From Alphaproteobacteria bacterium (GTDB lineage Bacteria > Pseudomonadota > Alphaproteobacteria > Micropepsales > Micropepsaceae), in assembly GCA_947373775.1 (NCBI GenBank), contig CANBZE010000105.1:1-6787 (forward strand): a stretch of 6,787 nucleotides of DNA, given 5' to 3'. Each line of letters opens with the position of its first letter. Position 1 is the first letter of the stretch. Below the pieces are notes generated by a model that did not search any database, was not told where the DNA came from, and saw nothing but the letters and a program-made list of their open reading frames with translations. Shown piece by piece: positions 1 through 6,489 of this stretch. The translations under genes and the position numbers were made by a program.

Positions 1-366
1 CTGGCGCTCGCGCTCCAGTTCGGCCTGCTCGAAAGTCGGGTTGGTCAGGATGTCCGCCATCATGTCCAGCGCCAGCGGCACATCGGCCTTGAGCACCCGG
101 GCATGGAAAGCGGTCTGCTCGCGGCTGGTATAGGCGTTCAGCACGCCGCCGACGGCTTCGATCTCCTCGGCGATGGCGCGGGCGCTGCGCGTGGTGGTGC
201 CCTTGAACGCCATGTGCTCCAGCATGTGGGACACGCCCATTTCGGCGGGTTTTTCGTTGCGGCTGCCGGTGTTCACCCAGATGCCCAGGGCGGCGCTTTC
301 AAGCCCCGGCATGGGGTCGGAAACCACCGTCAAGCCATTGGGAAGTCTGGATATTTCCAACGTCAT
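1..366 (-). CDS. M16 family zinc metallopeptidase (processing-peptidase-like), N-terminal part, truncated by window edge
   Basis: This is the first 122 residues of a zinc protease of the M16 (pitrilysin / mitochondrial processing peptidase beta) family; the rest lies beyond position 1. The translation begins MTLEISRLPNGLTVVSD and carries the inverted zinc motif HxxEH at residues 47-51 (HMLEH, followed by MAFKGT). The usual residue after the first His is Phe; here it is Met. His47 and His51 should bind zinc and Glu50 should be the catalytic base. The third ligand, a Glu about 76 residues further on, would fall just outside the window. The region near residues 83-90 (GGVLNAYTSRE) is also typical. 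No signal peptide is seen, so the protein is probably cytoplasmic. The ATG (366-364) overlaps the thrC stop as ATGA and no strong Shine-Dalgarno precedes it, suggesting translational coupling to thrC. The physiological substrate of bacterial members of this type is not established. Confidence 0.93.
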   Translation of the reverse strand, partial: MTLEISRLPNGLTVVSDPMPGLESAALGIWVNTGSRNEKPAEMGVSHMLEHMAFKGTTTRSARAIAEEIEAVGGVLNAYTSREQTAFHARVLKADVPLALDMMADILTNPTFEQAELERERQ

Positions 367-1757
367 AGCGCCAGTCTATTGGAGATGAACTGGCGAAGCA
401 AAGACAGGTCATGGGGCAGGACGTCCAGCTTTTCGGGCAGGTCCATGACCTTCTTGAGGGCTTCCGGCATGGCCGGATTGCGGCCGATGGCACGGGCCAC
501 CGCATCGGGGAATTTGGCCGCGTGCGCGGTGGAGAGAATGACCACCGGCGTGGCGGAGGCAGGGATGCGACGCGCTGCATGTACGGCCACGGCCGTGTGG
601 GGATCGATCACCTGGCCGGTTTCCGCCGCCACCGCCTTGATGGTGGCGATGGTGTCGTCATCGTTGCAGGCATAGGCGCTGTAGCGGGCGCGCAATGCTT
701 CCAGCACCGGCGCCGGCAGCACCAGTTTTCGGGTCTTGGCGAAGTCGGACATGGCGGCGGCAACCCAGTCGCCGTCGCGCCCCGATGCTTCGAACAACGC
801 GCGCTCGAAATTGGATGCCACCTGGATGTCCATGGAGGGGCTCAAGGTCGCGTGCGACGCGCCGCTGGCATAAACGCCGTCGTTCAGGGCGCGGGCCATG
901 ATATCGTTGGCATTGGTGGCGATCACCAGCCGCGCCACATTCAGGCCCATGCGCATCGCCGCTTCGCCGGCGAAGACGTCGCCGAAATTGCCGGTGGGCA
1001 CCACGAAAGTCGCGGGTTTCCCCAGTGCCGCCGTGGCGGTGAAGTAATAGACCGATTGCGCCGCGATGCGGGCGAAGTTGATGGAATTGACCGCGGTCAG
1101 GCCGATCTGGTGCGCGAATTCGGTTTGTGCGAACAGGTCCTTCACCAGGCCCTGGGCGTCGTCGAAGCTGCCTTCCAGCGCGATGTTGTGCACGTTGGCG
1201 TGCGGGCTGGTCGTCATCTGGCGGCGCTGCACCTCGCTGACCCGGCCTTTGGGATGCAGCACGAAGACTTCGATGTTGGGCAACCCGCCCAGCGCCGCGA
1301 TGGCGGCCGAACCGGTATCGCCGCTGGTGGCGGCGACGATAGTCACCTTGCCGCCGCGTGCACCCAGGGCGCGGGCGAACAAGCGCCCCAGGATCTGCAG
1401 CGCAATGTCCTTGAAGGCGAAGGTGGGGCCGTGGAACAGCTCCAGCAGGTACTGGCTGCCGTTGGATGACGGCGCGATGGAACGCAGCGGTGCGATGGCG
1501 GGAGATTCAAAACCGGCATAAGCGGCTTGGATGTCGGCCTTCAGTTCTTCGGCTGTGAAGGACCCGCCGGCAAAACGCGACAGCACCTCGTACGCCACCG
1601 CCTGGTAGGACTTGCCGGCAAAACCCGCGATCTCAGCCGCGCTGAACTGCGGCCAGCTTTCCGGCAGGTAGAGGCCGCCGTCCGGCGCAAGGCCGGCCAG
1701 GAGGACATCGGAAAAGGAAGCTTTGGGCGCCTGCCCGCGGGTGGAAATGAACTGCAT
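363..1757 (-). CDS. thrC: Threonine synthase
   Basis: Pyridoxal-phosphate enzyme that converts O-phospho-L-homoserine and water to L-threonine and phosphate, the last step of threonine synthesis, in the cytoplasm. I place the start at the ATG at 1757, giving 464 residues that begin MQFISTRGQAP, the standard N-terminus of the long (E. coli/yeast-like) class. The reading frame is open a further 13 codons up to a GTG at 1796 that directly abuts the SURF1 stop, but that extension looks unlike the family. The PLP lysine is Lys116 in GPTFAFKD. The TSGDTG motif at 144-149 and the GNFG motif at 256-259 contribute to cofactor and phosphate binding. The length is normal for the family and no lesion is visible. 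No good Shine-Dalgarno lies upstream of the ATG. The gene ends in an ATGA overlap with the M16 peptidase gene. Threonine synthase downstream of SURF1 is a familiar arrangement in alphaproteobacteria and need not mean a functional link to the oxidase. Confidence 0.97.
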   Translation of the reverse strand: MQFISTRGQAPKASFSDVLLAGLAPDGGLYLPESWPQFSAAEIAGFAGKSYQAVAYEVLSRFAGGSFTAEELKADIQAAYAGFESPAIAPLRSIAPSSNGSQYLLELFHGPTFAFKDIALQILGRLFARALGARGGKVTIVAATSGDTGSAAIAALGGLPNIEVFVLHPKGRVSEVQRRQMTTSPHANVHNIALEGSFDDAQGLVKDLFAQTEFAHQIGLTAVNSINFARIAAQSVYYFTATAALGKPATFVVPTGNFGDVFAGEAAMRMGLNVARLVIATNANDIMARALNDGVYASGASHATLSPSMDIQVASNFERALFEASGRDGDWVAAAMSDFAKTRKLVLPAPVLEALRARYSAYACNDDDTIATIKAVAAETGQVIDPHTAVAVHAARRIPASATPVVILSTAHAAKFPDAVARAIGRNPAMPEALKKVMDLPEKLDVLPHDLSLLRQFISNRLAL

Positions 1758-1796
1758 CGCCAACGGGTTATAGGGCCGGATTCGCACCCAAACCAC

Positions 1797-2513
1797 TTAT
1801 TTGAGGCCGATCCGCCCCTTGGAAATATGGTAGGCAAACCAGACACCTAGCAGGCAAATCGCCAACCCGTACCAGGTCACGGCATAGGACAGGTGCTGGT
1901 TGCGGAAGCTGACCACAGTCTGTCCGCCGCGCGGCAAGCCACCGGGGTTGGGGGTGCTGTCGGCCTCGATCACCACCGGCGCGGCCAGGGTCAGGCGGTC
2001 GGCGGCGGCGATGCCCTTCAGGTCACGGGAATACCAGATGCGGTGCGCCCGATCGGGCGGCGGCGTGAAGGCGCCGGGCGCATCGGGCACCCGCCATACG
2101 CCGGTGACCTGCGTGCGGCCTTCGGCATTACCGGCGGTGCGGGTGGCGGGATCGAGTTTTTCCCTGGGCACTTCACCGCGGTCCACCATCAGCACACGGC
2201 CGCCCTCGGTCAGAAACGGCGTCAGCACATGATAAACCGGATCACCGGCATCGGTGGTGAAGACATAGGCTTCATGGGCGTGATCGAAACGTCCATCCAG
2301 GGTGACGCGGCGGTACTGCGCCTCGTCGGGCGGCATCGCTTTTACCGCGTCCAGCGGCACCGGCGCGGCCGCCATGTTGCTGTTCACCCGCGCGATCAGC
2401 GCCAGCTTCCATTGCAGCCGCTCCAGCTGCCAGGTGCCCAACCCGCTCAGGACCACAAACAGAATGGCGCAGGCGATGGTCATGCCGGGATAAGGACGGA
2501 AGGTCATTCTCAC
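1797..2513 (-). CDS. SURF1 family cytochrome oxidase biogenesis protein
   Basis: Membrane assembly factor of aa3-type oxidase; bacterial SURF1 proteins bind heme A and help place it in subunit I. The 238-residue product has the family architecture: an N-terminal membrane helix (about residues 11-27) running into the signature GTWQLERLQWK (26-36), a periplasmic domain with YRRVTLDG (67-74), YHVLTPF (94-100) and VDRGEVP (110-116), and a C-terminal helix (about 212-230) preceded by NQHLSYAVTWY. Position 114 is Glu, where the family usually has an aromatic residue. I prefer the GTG start at 2513 because a G-rich Shine-Dalgarno (GGGGGA, 2522-2527) sits 8 bases upstream; an ATG two codons later (2507) is the alternative and changes little. 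The gene begins four bases after the DUF983 stop and ends immediately before the leader of thrC. Its place beside coxC and ctaB fits its role. Confidence 0.95.
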   Translation of the reverse strand: MRMTFRPYPGMTIACAILFVVLSGLGTWQLERLQWKLALIARVNSNMAAAPVPLDAVKAMPPDEAQYRRVTLDGRFDHAHEAYVFTTDAGDPVYHVLTPFLTEGGRVLMVDRGEVPREKLDPATRTAGNAEGRTQVTGVWRVPDAPGAFTPPPDRAHRIWYSRDLKGIAAADRLTLAAPVVIEADSTPNPGGLPRGGQTVVSFRNQHLSYAVTWYGLAICLLGVWFAYHISKGRIGLK

Positions 2514-2517
2514 GTCT

Positions 2518-2877
2518 TCAATCCCCCAGGCGCCCCTCGCCGGCCTTGTGCTTGTATTGCAGCACCAGCAGCGCCGACTTGGACAGGCGCAGGAAGATCG
2601 CGGTCAGCAGACAGATCAGCGGCAGCCACAGCACGGCATGGACCCACAAGGGCGGCTGAAAGCGAAACTCCACCCACAGCGCCAATCCGCAAACGATGGC
2701 GCCCACGATGAGAATGCCGAACACCATCGGCCCGTCGCCGGCATCGAACATGGCATAGTCCAGAGCGCAGGCCGGGCACTGTTTCTTCAGCGCGATATAG
2801 CCGTCAAACAACGGCCCCTGCCCGCATTGCGGACAGAGGCCGAGGAAGATGGCTCGAAAGGTGTTGGGCGCTTCCGT
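2518..2877 (-). CDS. DUF983 family zinc-ribbon membrane protein, provisional ACG start
   Basis: Small membrane protein of the DUF983 family, commonly found in alphaproteobacterial cox operons; its function is unknown. Two CPxC pairs (CPQC at 15-18 and CPAC at 34-37 when counted from the ACG) form a predicted zinc ribbon. They are followed by DAGDGP, two hydrophobic segments split by WVEFRFQPPLWVH, and a polar tail QYKHKAGEGR. The start is uncertain. The conserved N-terminal part, including the first CPQC, reads in frame without interruption back to the coxC stop TGA (2881-2883). No ATG, GTG or TTG occurs in those 23 codons. The first conventional start is a TTG at 2811, which would give 97 residues and lose the first cysteine pair. 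I give the ACG at 2877-2875 as provisional start (119 residues) because AGGG lies seven bases upstream and one T-to-C change would convert ATG to it. A gene finder would probably choose 2811. The stop is four bases before the SURF1 GTG. Confidence 0.85.
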   Translation of the reverse strand, partial: TEAPNTFRAIFLGLCPQCGQGPLFDGYIALKKQCPACALDYAMFDAGDGPMVFGILIVGAIVCGLALWVEFRFQPPLWVHAVLWLPLICLLTAIFLRLSKSALLVLQYKHKAGEGRLGD

Positions 2878-2880
2878 GGC

Positions 2881-3786
2881 TCAGCCCTGCACGAGAGGGC
2901 CTTCGCCCCACACATAGATGCAGGCGAACAGGAACAGCCACACCACATCCACGAAGTGCCAGTACCAGGCCGCCGCTTCGAAGCCGAAGTGGCGGGTCGG
3001 GGTGAACTGGCCCGCGATGGCGCGGAACAGGCAGACCGTCAGGAAGATCGTGCCGATGATGACATGGAAGCCGTGGAAACCGGTCGCCATGAAGAAGGTC
3101 GAGCCATAGATCGCCTGGAAGTTGCCCGCGCCCGCGGCCAGCAACGCATGGGCGCCGTCGGTGAAGGGCACCAGCGCCAGGTTGTTGAAGCCGAAGGTGA
3201 AGGGCGCATGGGCATATTCATACGCCTGCACGCAGGTGAAGCTGAGGCCCAGCAGCACGGTAATCAGCAGGCCCTGGATCGCGCCCTTGCGGTCGCCGGT
3301 CTGGATGGCGTGGTGCGCCCAGGTGACGGTGGTGCCCGAGGTCAGCAGGATCAGGGTGTTCAGCAGCGGGAAGTGCCACGGATCCAGGGTGACAATCCCG
3401 GCCGGCGGCCAGGACGCCACGCCGACATCGGCATGGAAGATGGCGGTGTTGAAATAGGCCCAGAACCAGGCGACGAAGAACATCACTTCCGACGCGATGA
3501 ACAGCAGCATGCCGTAACGCAGATGCAGCTTCACCACCGGGGTGTGGTTACCCAGCACCACCGATTCCCTGATCACGTCGCGCCACCAGCCGGCCATGGT
3601 GTAGAGCACGCCGGCCAGGCCGATCAATGCGATCCAGGGCGAGCCCGCCAGGATGCCAAACGCGCCATAGTCCTTGTTCATATAGAACACGGCGCCCACC
3701 AGCATGGTGAAGGCGAAGACCGAGCCGATCACCGGCCATGGGCTGGGATCCACCAAGTGGTAGTCGTGCTTCACATCGCTGCTCAT
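2881..3786 (-). CDS. coxC: Cytochrome c oxidase subunit III
   Basis: Third core subunit of the aa3-type oxidase in the cytoplasmic membrane; it binds no redox metal but stabilises subunit I and supports proton uptake. The 301-residue product matches the family throughout: HDYHLVDPSPWP at the N-terminus, a first membrane segment from about residue 18, the conserved Glu100 in ASEVMFFVAWFWAYF, the TSGTTVTWAHHA segment (149-160), FFMATGFHGFHVIIGT (231-246) and the C-terminal HFGFEAAAWYWHFVDVVWL. I count seven plausible membrane helices. Two features differ from what I recall of typical members: a longer loop at about residues 197-225, and a short tail (EGPLVQG) after the usual terminal WG. The ATG at 3786 has a good Shine-Dalgarno (GAGGGG, 3795-3800) eight bases upstream. 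The stop at 2881 leads in the same frame into the DUF983 gene. Confidence 0.97.
   Translation of the reverse strand: MSSDVKHDYHLVDPSPWPVIGSVFAFTMLVGAVFYMNKDYGAFGILAGSPWIALIGLAGVLYTMAGWWRDVIRESVVLGNHTPVVKLHLRYGMLLFIASEVMFFVAWFWAYFNTAIFHADVGVASWPPAGIVTLDPWHFPLLNTLILLTSGTTVTWAHHAIQTGDRKGAIQGLLITVLLGLSFTCVQAYEYAHAPFTFGFNNLALVPFTDGAHALLAAGAGNFQAIYGSTFFMATGFHGFHVIIGTIFLTVCLFRAIAGQFTPTRHFGFEAAAWYWHFVDVVWLFLFACIYVWGEGPLVQG
2885..2888 (-). promoter_or_regulatory. Candidate Shine-Dalgarno for the DUF983 gene
   Basis: AGGG within the last codons of coxC, followed by seven bases (CTGAGCC) and then the ACG at 2877. The spacing is what one expects of a ribosome binding site, which supports initiation at or near this ACG. 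The match is only four bases in G-rich coding sequence, so chance is possible. Confidence 0.35.
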
Positions 3787-3794
3787 AGGCGGTG

Positions 3795-3800
3795 CCCCTC
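3795..3800 (-). promoter_or_regulatory. Shine-Dalgarno of coxC
   Basis: GAGGGG, whose first G is the last base of the coxF-like stop codon TAG, lies eight bases before the coxC ATG at 3786. It is the strongest ribosome binding site in the window and fixes the coxC start. Confidence 0.7.
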
Positions 3801-3928
3801 TAGTGGCCGGTATGCTCGTGCCATTGCACGATCGACATCAGATAAAACAGTATAACCACACCGGCGAGCGTGAGCCCCAGTGCGATATTGCGGTTACGGC
3901 GCGCGCGGTCCGCATCATCATCCCTCAC
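3800..3928 (-). CDS. CoxF-like small single-helix membrane protein
   Basis: A 42-residue protein lies between ctaB and coxC. It starts at GTG 3928-3926, overlapping the ctaB stop as GTGA, and ends at TAG 3802-3800. The sequence has an acidic then basic N-terminus ([13 protein letters not shown]), one hydrophobic helix (about residues 15-34, [20 protein letters not shown]) and a polar tail WHEHTGH. The charge pattern predicts the N-terminus inside and the tail in the periplasm. The pattern of basic residues, RN-IAL and then a helix with LFY resembles the small CoxF proteins found right after ctaB in alphaproteobacterial operons, whose role in oxidase assembly is unclear. The His-rich end differs from the CoxF tails I recall. 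Other frames here give no membrane helix; an ATG run at 3921-3913 is out of frame. There is no well-spaced Shine-Dalgarno, so translation probably depends on coupling to ctaB. Confidence 0.8.
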   Translation of the reverse strand: MRDDDADRARRNRNIALGLTLAGVVILFYLMSIVQWHEHTGH

Positions 3929-4854
3929 GACCCCAAGACCGATTGGAGTGCCAGTGGGGGAATCCCTGCCAGCTTCTCGATGATGAGGGTTGCGAACAGC
4001 GCCGTCAGATACACCAGCGACACGCCGAACAGGCGGTGGGCCGCGGGCTCCTTGATTTCATTGGTCTCGCGATAGGTGGCGATGGCTTCCCACAGGAACC
4101 ACAGGCCGATGCCGGCCGAAGCCGCCAGGTACAACGCGCCGCCGATATGCAGGAAGGCCGGCAGAATGCCCAGCGGCACCAGCACCAGCGTATAGAGCAG
4201 TATCTGGAAGCGGGTATGCGGCTTGCCGCTGACCACGGGCAGCATCGGCACGCCGGCGCGGGCATAGTCCTCGGACCGCCACAGCGACAGCGCCCAGAAA
4301 TGCGGCGGCGTCCACATGAAGATGATCGCCACCAGCAACAGCGGCGCCAAGCTCAGATCGCCGGTGACCGAGGCCCAGCCGATGGCCGGCGGCAGCGCGC
4401 CGGACAGACCACCGATGACGATGTTCTGCGGCGTGCGGCGCTTGAGCCAAAGCGTATAGACCACGACATAGAAGAAGACGGTGAAAGCCAGCAGGCCCGC
4501 CGCCAGGAAATTCACGAACAGGCCCATGGTGGCGACCGCCGCCACCGACAGGGTCCAGCCGAAGGCCAGCGCATCTTCCCGCGCCACATAGCCCATCGGG
4601 ATGGGCCGCTTGGCCGTGCGGGTCATCAAGCCGTCGATATCGCTGTCATAGGCCATGTTCAGGCAACCTGACGCGCCCGCCGCCACCGCGATGCACAGCA
4701 GTGCCGTGAATGCGGTGAGCGGATGCAGATGTCCCGGCGCCGCCACGATCCCGGCCAGCCCCGTGAAGACCACCAGCGACATGACGCGCGGCTTCAGCAG
4801 CGCGAGAAAATCGCCGACGGTCGTGACACGGGGATAGGCCAGCGAAAGCGACAT
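3925..4854 (-). CDS. ctaB: Protoheme IX farnesyltransferase (heme o synthase)
   Basis: Polytopic membrane prenyltransferase of the UbiA family that attaches a farnesyl group to protoheme IX to make heme O, the precursor of heme A used by CoxA. The 309-residue product has the family features: [14 protein letters not shown] (19-32), the Asp-rich site Asn66, Asp70 and Asp74 in NMAYDSDID followed by TRTAKRPIP, then the [17 protein letters not shown] loop (133-149), [12 protein letters not shown] and GVPMLPVV. Eight or nine membrane helices are likely. The start is the ATG at 4854-4852, which shares its A with the coxA stop (TAATG); GAAG at 4863-4866 is a weak ribosome site eight bases upstream. 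The same frame stays open far into coxA, but that upstream part is a shadow of coxA and has no family resemblance. The 3' end overlaps the coxF-like gene by four bases. Confidence 0.97.
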   Translation of the reverse strand: MSLSLAYPRVTTVGDFLALLKPRVMSLVVFTGLAGIVAAPGHLHPLTAFTALLCIAVAAGASGCLNMAYDSDIDGLMTRTAKRPIPMGYVAREDALAFGWTLSVAAVATMGLFVNFLAAGLLAFTVFFYVVVYTLWLKRRTPQNIVIGGLSGALPPAIGWASVTGDLSLAPLLLVAIIFMWTPPHFWALSLWRSEDYARAGVPMLPVVSGKPHTRFQILLYTLVLVPLGILPAFLHIGGALYLAASAGIGLWFLWEAIATYRETNEIKEPAAHRLFGVSLVYLTALFATLIIEKLAGIPPLALQSVLGS

Positions 4855-6476
4855 TATTTGATCTTCGGCAGCTCGTTGAACTGATGGAACGGCGGCGGCG
4901 ACGGCAGGGTCCATTCCAGGGTGGTGGCGCCCACGCCCCAGGGATTGTCGCCCGCGACGCGCTTTTTCATGAAGGCTTCCACCAGCATCACCAGGAAGAT
5001 CAGCACGCCGAAGCCGGCGATGAAGGCGCCGATCGAAGCGACATAGTTCCAGCCGGCATAGGCATCCGGATAGTCCGCATAGCGGCGCGGCATGCCGGCC
5101 AGGCCCAGGAAGTGCATCGGGAAGAAGGCCAGGTTCACGCCGACGAAGGTGATCCAGAAATGCAGCTTGCCCAGAAACTCGCTGTACATGTAGCCGGTGA
5201 ACTTCGGGAACCAGAAGTAGAAGCCCGAGAAGATCGCGAACACCGCGCCCAGCGACAGCACGTAATGGAAGTGCGCCACCACGTAATAGGTGTCCTGCAG
5301 CACGACGTCGACGCCGGCATTGGCCAGCACCACGCCGGTCACGCCGCCGACGGTGAACAGGAAGACAAAGCCGATCGCCCACAGCATCGGGGTTTTGAAC
5401 TCGATCGAGCCGCCCCACATCGTCGCGATCCAGCTGAACACCTTGATGCCGGTTGGCACCGCGATGACCATGGTGGCGAAGACGAAATAGGCCTTGGTGT
5501 CGACCGTCAGGCCCACCGTGTACATGTGGTGCGCCCAGACCAGGAAGCCGATGAAGCCGATGGCGACCATGGCGTAAGCCATGCCCAGATAGCCGAAGAT
5601 CGGACGCTTGGAGAAGGTGCCGATGACATGGCTGATCATGCCGAAGCCGGGCAGGATCAGGATGTACACTTCGGGGTGACCGAAGAACCAGAACAGATGC
5701 TGGTACAGGATCGGATCGCCGCCGCCGGCCGCATTGAAGAACGACGTGCCGAAATGGCGGTCGGTCAACAGCATGGTGATGGCGCCGGCCAGAACGGGCA
5801 GCGACAGCAGCAGCAGGAACACGGTCACCAGGATCGACCACACGAACAGCGGCATCTTGTGCAGGGTCATGCCCGGCGCGCGCATGTTGAAGATGGTGGT
5901 GATGAAATTGATGGCGCCCAGGATCGAGGAAGCGCCCGCGATGTGCAGCGAGAAGATCGCCAGGTCCATCGCCGGGCCGGGCGAACCGGTGGTGGAAAGC
6001 GGCGCATAGACGGTCCAGCCGCCGCCAACGCCCATGCCGGCGCTGTCGCCTTCCACGAACATGGACAGCACCAAGAGCGCGAAGCTGAAGGGCAAGAGCC
6101 AGAAGGAGATGTTGTTCATGCGCGGGAACGCCATGTCCGGCGCACCGATCATCAGCGGCACCAGCCAGTTGCCGAAGCCGCCGATCATGGCGGGCATGAT
6201 CATGAAGAACACCATGATCAGGCCGTGGCCGGTCACGAAGACGTTGAAGGTATGCGGTTCCTTGAACACCTGCAGGCCGGGATACATCAGCTCGGCGCGC
6301 ATCATCATGGAGAAGAAGCCGCCGATGCAGCCCGCCACGATCGCGAAGATCAGGTACATCGACCCGATGTACTTGTGGTTGGTGGAATAGACGAAACGCC
6401 GCCAGCCGGTGGGGTGGTGGGCGTGGTCGCCGCCGTGATGGGCATCGTCGTGATGGGCGTCGAAGGTGGTTGTCAT
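4854..6476 (-). CDS. coxA: Cytochrome c oxidase subunit I, aa3-type (A family)
   Basis: Catalytic subunit of the terminal oxidase, reducing O2 to water at the heme a3-CuB centre and pumping protons across the inner membrane; about 12 helices. The 540-residue sequence keeps every key residue I checked. Heme a ligands are His84 ([10 protein letters not shown]) and His404; the heme a3 ligand is His402 ([10 protein letters not shown]). CuB ligands are His267, His316 and His317, with Tyr271 forming the His-Tyr pair in GHPEVY. D-channel residues include Asp114, Asn103 and Asn121, with Glu269 at the top, which marks the A1 type; the K-channel Lys is Lys345 in GIKVFSW. Numbers run nine below Paracoccus denitrificans. 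The N-terminal 21 residues contain seven histidines in a loosely repeated pattern. The ATG at 6476 follows coxB by 11 bases, with AGGA (6486-6489) nine bases upstream. Confidence 0.99.
   Translation of the reverse strand: MTTTFDAHHDDAHHGGDHAHHPTGWRRFVYSTNHKYIGSMYLIFAIVAGCIGGFFSMMMRAELMYPGLQVFKEPHTFNVFVTGHGLIMVFFMIMPAMIGGFGNWLVPLMIGAPDMAFPRMNNISFWLLPFSFALLVLSMFVEGDSAGMGVGGGWTVYAPLSTTGSPGPAMDLAIFSLHIAGASSILGAINFITTIFNMRAPGMTLHKMPLFVWSILVTVFLLLLSLPVLAGAITMLLTDRHFGTSFFNAAGGGDPILYQHLFWFFGHPEVYILILPGFGMISHVIGTFSKRPIFGYLGMAYAMVAIGFIGFLVWAHHMYTVGLTVDTKAYFVFATMVIAVPTGIKVFSWIATMWGGSIEFKTPMLWAIGFVFLFTVGGVTGVVLANAGVDVVLQDTYYVVAHFHYVLSLGAVFAIFSGFYFWFPKFTGYMYSEFLGKLHFWITFVGVNLAFFPMHFLGLAGMPRRYADYPDAYAGWNYVASIGAFIAGFGVLIFLVMLVEAFMKKRVAGDNPWGVGATTLEWTLPSPPPFHQFNELPKIK
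6434..6458 (-). repeat. Short in-frame repeat encoding His-rich segment of CoxA
   Basis: Two exact copies of the 10-mer GCCCATCACG (minus strand; 6449-6458 and 6434-6443) stand 15 bases, or five codons, apart near the 5' end of coxA. They encode AHHDD and AHHGG. A third, diverged unit (DHAHH) follows. The pattern suggests small in-frame duplication of a His-coding unit. At this size it may also reflect limited codon choice. Confidence 0.5.
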
Positions 6477-6485
6477 AGCGGTGTT

Positions 6486-6489
6486 TCCT
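6486..6489 (-). promoter_or_regulatory. Shine-Dalgarno of coxA
   Basis: AGGA overlapping the coxB stop codon TAG, nine bases before the coxA ATG. The overlap implies that ribosomes ending coxB are at the coxA initiation site. Confidence 0.55.

Noticed and set aside
411..1469. A 352-codon open frame on the plus strand within thrC.
   Set aside because: The composition (His, Gly, Arg, Gln rich) is typical of antisense shadows, and thrC is complete on the minus strand.
1758..1800. A possible promoter for thrC, with a TATAAC box in the minus-strand sequence before the ATG.
   Set aside because: No well-spaced -35 element accompanies it; a TTGGGT is only about 13 bases away. One six-base match is not enough.
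2548..3855. A 435-codon open frame on the plus strand, antisense to coxC and the DUF983 gene.
   Set aside because: Same cause: low-complexity His/Gln/Arg/Glu/Gly composition, no family resemblance, and it covers three well-supported genes on the opposite strand.
3913..3921. Three consecutive ATG codons on the minus strand just after the ctaB stop, as an alternative start for the small gene.
   Set aside because: They are out of frame with the coxF-like reading. Translation from them gives about 27 residues without a hydrophobic helix.
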